A stretch of 64,000 bases of DNA from Natranaeroarchaeum aerophilus (GTDB taxonomy: Archaea; Halobacteriota; Halobacteria; Halobacteriales; Natronoarchaeaceae). This document shows positions 61,925 through 64,000 of the stretch, one piece after another. A model generated the notes under the pieces. That model saw nothing but the letters and a program-made list of their open reading frames with translations, did not search any database and was not told the DNA's origin. The stretch spans positions 162,134 through 226,133 of the forward strand of contig NZ_JAKRVY010000005.1 in the NCBI RefSeq assembly GCF_023638055.1, in the 5' to 3' direction. Numbering within the stretch: position 1 is the first letter of the stretch; each line of letters begins with the position of its first letter. The position numbers were made by a program, and so were the translations under genes.

Positions 61925-62026
61925 GACAGGAACACAGTCACCCACCGGTAATAAATCGGTTTCGGCGACTTCAGTCAGTGAAGTCCCGCTCAGGATGCTA
62001 TACTCCCTGCCCCCGTAGTGGTGGCT

Positions 62027-62416
62027 ATGTCAGTCCACGACCGCACAGATTCGCCTGAGATCGATCCGGATCGACTCCGAGTGCTGGACCGTTCATCGAC
62101 AGTGGTGTCGATTGGCTTGTTGATAGCGATGATGGTTGCAAGCGCTCTCGCGTACGCCACCCTTCCCGGCACAGTCACGATTCACTGGCAGATCGGTATC
62201 GATGGAGCACTTTCCACCCGGACGGTGGGGCGTACGATCGGCGTCACGATCATGCCCGTGATCGCCGCGACGGCCTGGGTAACCCTCGAAGCACTGGGCA
62301 AGCGGCTACGCTCCCGGGACGAATTTGCCGGGGTGCTCTGTTCCGTCCTTGCCGCTGCGGCGGTCTCCGTCGTTACCCTTGCTCACCTGCTCGTGCTGGG
62401 CCTCAATCTGCTCTGA
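62027..62416 (+). CDS. DUF1648-like small membrane protein
   Basis: A 129-residue protein with three hydrophobic helices (about 27-50, 72-92, 102-127). The first two flank PGTVTIHWQIGIDGALSTR, which is the DUF1648 hallmark (P-x-[IV]-x-x-HW...G). Similar segments occur in SdpI-type immunity proteins and regulators of cell-wall stress. The ATG at 62027 has GCTATACTCC 25-33 bases upstream. It sits between two aldo/keto reductase paralogues, divergent from the HTH operon. Confidence 0.8.
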   Translation: MSVHDRTDSPEIDPDRLRVLDRSSTVVSIGLLIAMMVASALAYATLPGTVTIHWQIGIDGALSTRTVGRTIGVTIMPVIAATAWVTLEALGKRLRSRDEFAGVLCSVLAAAAVSVVTLAHLLVLGLNLL

Positions 62417-62464
62417 TCAGCGCGGGATCGCAAATCACTACCCGCAAGCGGGTAAACCTCGAAT

Positions 62465-63331
62465 ATGGTACGTGCCAACGAGAGCGACACGTTCGAGATC
62501 GGCGGCGACCTGACAGTCCACCGGCTCGGCTTCGGTGCGATGCGTCTCACGGGCGAACACGTCACTGGCGAGCCAGACGACGTCGAGAACGCCCGCGAGG
62601 TTCTCCGTCGGGCGGTCGATCTCGGCGTCGATTTTATCGACACCGCGGATTCGTACGGCCCCTCGGTGAGCGAACGACTGATCGGCGAGACGCTCATGAC
62701 CGATCCCGAGTACCGCGACGAGGTCGTCGTCGCCACCAAGGGCGGCCTGATCAGACAGGTCGACGAAGGATTCGAGTGGGCACGTCACGGCCATCCCGGC
62801 TATCTCCAGCACGCAGCCTACACCAGCCGCGACCGACTTCGCGTCGATCAAATCGATCTCTACCAGCTCCATCGCGTGGACCCCGAGTATCCGATGGCCG
62901 ACCAGCTTCACGCGCTCGCCGAACTCAAAGACGAGGGTGTAATCGGTCACATCGGGCTGAGCAACGTGAGCGTCGACCAGCTAGAGGAGGCTCGCGAGAT
63001 CGTCGACGTTGCGACGGTCCAGAACCAGTACAACGTCGCGAATCGCGAACATGAAGACGTCCTGCAGGCCTGTGAGAACTACGAGATCGGCTTCATGCCG
63101 TACTCGCCGATTGCGTCGGGTGAGCTAGGCGAGTACGCAGATCTGCTTGACGACATCGCCACAAAACACGATGCGTCCCGATATCAGATCGCGCTCGCGT
63201 GGCTCCTTGAACGCTCGGAGAACCTCTTGCCGATTCCTGGCACGTCCTCACTGGAGCATCTCGAAGCCAATATCGTGGCCTCGACGATCGATCTCAGCGA
63301 CGAGGAGTTGGCACGGCTCGATACCATATAA
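62465..63331 (+). CDS. Aldo/keto reductase, copy 2
   Basis: A 288-residue AKR TIM barrel with the same pattern as copy 1: SDTFEIGGDLTVHRLGFG, FIDTADSYGPSVSERLI, VVATKGGLIRQ, YQLHRVDPEYP, IGLSNVSVDQL, ALAWLLERSENLLPIPGTSS. Most residues are shared with copy 1, which differs mainly after the cofactor loop (EWARHGHPGY against TEWLPRGDPEY). Tandem duplication followed by insertion or retention of the HTH / DUF7521 / DUF1648 cassette is the simplest history. The start is fixed by alignment of both copies. Confidence 0.92.
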   Translation: MVRANESDTFEIGGDLTVHRLGFGAMRLTGEHVTGEPDDVENAREVLRRAVDLGVDFIDTADSYGPSVSERLIGETLMTDPEYRDEVVVATKGGLIRQVDEGFEWARHGHPGYLQHAAYTSRDRLRVDQIDLYQLHRVDPEYPMADQLHALAELKDEGVIGHIGLSNVSVDQLEEAREIVDVATVQNQYNVANREHEDVLQACENYEIGFMPYSPIASGELGEYADLLDDIATKHDASRYQIALAWLLERSENLLPIPGTSSLEHLEANIVASTIDLSDEELARLDTI

Positions 63332-63613
63332 CTACTGGTCGGCTGCTTCTACTTTGTCGGCGTGTGTCTCTAGATCGCTCGCCAGCGTTCTAGCCTGCTC
63401 CGGCGTCAGATGAACCTCTTCCATATGGGCAGGGAGATGCTCCTCGCTCATGTTGTCGAACTCCAGCTGAAGTTTCACCTCGTCGGGGTTCTTTCGTGGC
63501 GATGTCGCGTTCAGGACGGCAAAGGACTCCTCCTCGAACTCGTGGCCCGTTACCGTCGCATCGATCAGGTCAAACGTCGTGTAGGCGTTGACTGTCATCA
63601 ACCGATCCGGCAT
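63332..63613 (-). CDS. DUF6360 haloarchaeal protein
   Basis: A 93-residue protein: MPDRLMTVNAYTTFDLIDAT, GHEFEEESFAVLNATSPRKNPDEVKLQLEFD (about 24-54, split at N-A-T), and HMEEVHLTPEQARTLASDLE. The N-terminus matches the DUF6360 group as I recall it. An ATG 15 bases downstream (giving MTVNAYT) could also serve. It converges on the second AKR gene with no gap between stops. A perfect palindrome lies over its presumed promoter. Function unknown. Confidence 0.78.
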   Translation of the reverse strand: MPDRLMTVNAYTTFDLIDATVTGHEFEEESFAVLNATSPRKNPDEVKLQLEFDNMSEEHLPAHMEEVHLTPEQARTLASDLETHADKVEAADQ

Positions 63614-63628
63614 GTCTGTGGGATGGCA

Positions 63629-63648
63629 GCGGAGCTACTTAGCTCCGC
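63629..63648. promoter_or_regulatory. Perfect palindrome over DUF6360 promoter
   Basis: GCGGAGCTA-CT-TAGCTCCGC: 9-bp perfect arms and a 2-base centre (or 8-bp stem, 4-base loop). It covers about 16-35 bases upstream of the DUF6360 ATG, the TATA position, and lies 14 bases after the stop of the disrupted PPOX gene. Operator or terminator are both possible; no T-run follows it. Confidence 0.5.
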
Positions 63649-63661
63649 GGTCCTCGTATTG

Positions 63662-63946
63662 CTACGCCTCGATCATGCCTTTCATACTCGTGATATTGAT
63701 CCGGACCGTCCGAAACTCGATTTCGTTAGTCGGTCGGTCGAAAACCCGTACGTACGGGATATCGAGCTGTTCTCCGTGCTCTTCGAGTGCCGCGTCGAGT
63801 GTATTGTCCGATGTCTCTTCGAGGCGACCTTCTATCACGACGCTTCTCCACCCCTCATCGGTGTCGTCGTAGACGACAAGCGATGCGTGCTCGGTTGCCC
63901 TGGCATACCGTCGCTTCTGGCTCCCTGACGCGTACCCCAGCCGGAG
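63662..63946 (-). pseudogene. PPOX-family flavin protein, 3' part, cut by an IS element
   Basis: The reading frame ends with TAG at 63662 and can be followed back for about 95 residues: LRLGYASGSQKRRYARATEH, ASLVVYDDTDEGWRSVVIEG, RLEETSD, PYVRVFDRPTNEIEFRTVRI. This is the C-terminal two thirds of a pyridoxamine-5'-phosphate-oxidase-like FMN-binding split barrel (the RLGYA...K..Y segment and the HASLVVYD strand are typical). The first 50-60 residues expected upstream are replaced by transposon-end sequence, so the gene is almost certainly broken. The lost 5' part should lie beyond the right edge, on the other side of the element. Confidence 0.75.
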
Positions 63947-64000
63947 TTGACATCCTCCCCGCGCTGAAGCGCGAGGATTCCCACGTTGGGATATTAGGGT
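63947..64000 (-). mobile_element. 3' end of an IS200/IS605-family element (partial)
   Basis: The conserved terminal sequence of haloarchaeal IS200/IS605-type elements is present. Read on the minus strand it has ATCCCA-ACG-TGGGA, then the hairpin CCTCGCGC-TTCA-GCGCGGGG (63957-63976 on plus), then the end AGGATGTCAA. In such elements this is the right end and also the 3' scaffold of the TnpB guide RNA (omega/reRNA). The tnpB gene should lie beyond 64000 on the minus strand. The host sequence left of 63947 is then the natural guide position. Confidence 0.75.

Noticed and set aside
1..64000. CRISPR arrays, rRNA genes, complete prophage or integrase genes
   Set aside because: No regularly spaced repeats, rRNA segments or phage-type genes were seen; the only mobile DNA is the IS end at the right edge.

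Overview
The window is chromosomal DNA of a halophilic archaeon (class Halobacteria). The DNA is GC-rich, the encoded proteins are strongly acidic, and many genes look leaderless, with an archaeal TATA element 24-30 bases before the start codon. Marker genes agree: ribosomal protein S6e, the adk / EMC3-like / cmk / Cbf5 cluster, three archaeosine enzymes (arcTGT, ArcS, RaSEA), an Htr-type transducer, and many short haloarchaea-only families. The genus cannot be settled from the sequence.

Layout. 0-5.6 kb: end of an FAD enzyme, an acyl-CoA synthetase, a shortened non-catalytic relative, a DUF7504-like protein, DnaJ and an NRDE/TANGO2 protein. 5.6-15.3 kb: menaquinone synthesis in two minus-strand operons, menF-menD and menB-menA-menC-menE, separated by a PH-domain membrane protein, a membrane J-domain protein and an unknown gene. 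15.4-22.1 kb: a flippase, a translationally coupled exonuclease-helicase pair resembling bacterial MrfB/MrfA (YprB/YprA), a VOC protein and an unknown gene. 22.2-25.4 kb: adk, EMC3-like, cmk and truB/cbf5. 25.4-31.7 kb: small accessory genes, a lipoprotein, tRNA-Pro(UGG), a second DUF7504 protein, an ATP-grasp ligase and a NUDIX hydrolase. 31.7-42.3 kb: tgtA and arcS, then a fructan island (GH32 enzyme, ABC exporter, GH68 fructosyltransferase, an unlisted 50-residue two-zinc-finger protein), then raSEA. 42.5-52.0 kb: a sensor kinase, a complete oligopeptide-type ABC importer, and two DUF7331-like micro-proteins. 52.0-57.4 kb: purQ-purS divergent from a PurU-like gene, DUF7112, S6e, a beta-CASP nuclease and an esterase. 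57.5-63.6 kb: an Htr transducer, two paralogous aldo/keto reductases enclosing an HTH / DUF7521 / DUF1648 cassette, and DUF6360. At the right edge lies the 3' end of an IS200/IS605-family element that has cut a PPOX-family flavin protein gene.

How genes work together. The men genes convert chorismate to the prenylated naphthoquinone. arcTGT inserts preQ0 into tRNA, and ArcS with RaSEA complete archaeosine. GH68 should build fructans from sucrose and GH32 should degrade them; neither has a visible signal peptide. The most notable non-coding observations are the transposon end with its adjacent presumptive guide, a 13-codon leaderless upstream ORF with tandem Trp codons coupled to purU, an 18-bp perfect palindrome in the pur divergent promoter region, and a set of GTTGTTA / GTTAnTAAC sites around the fructan genes.
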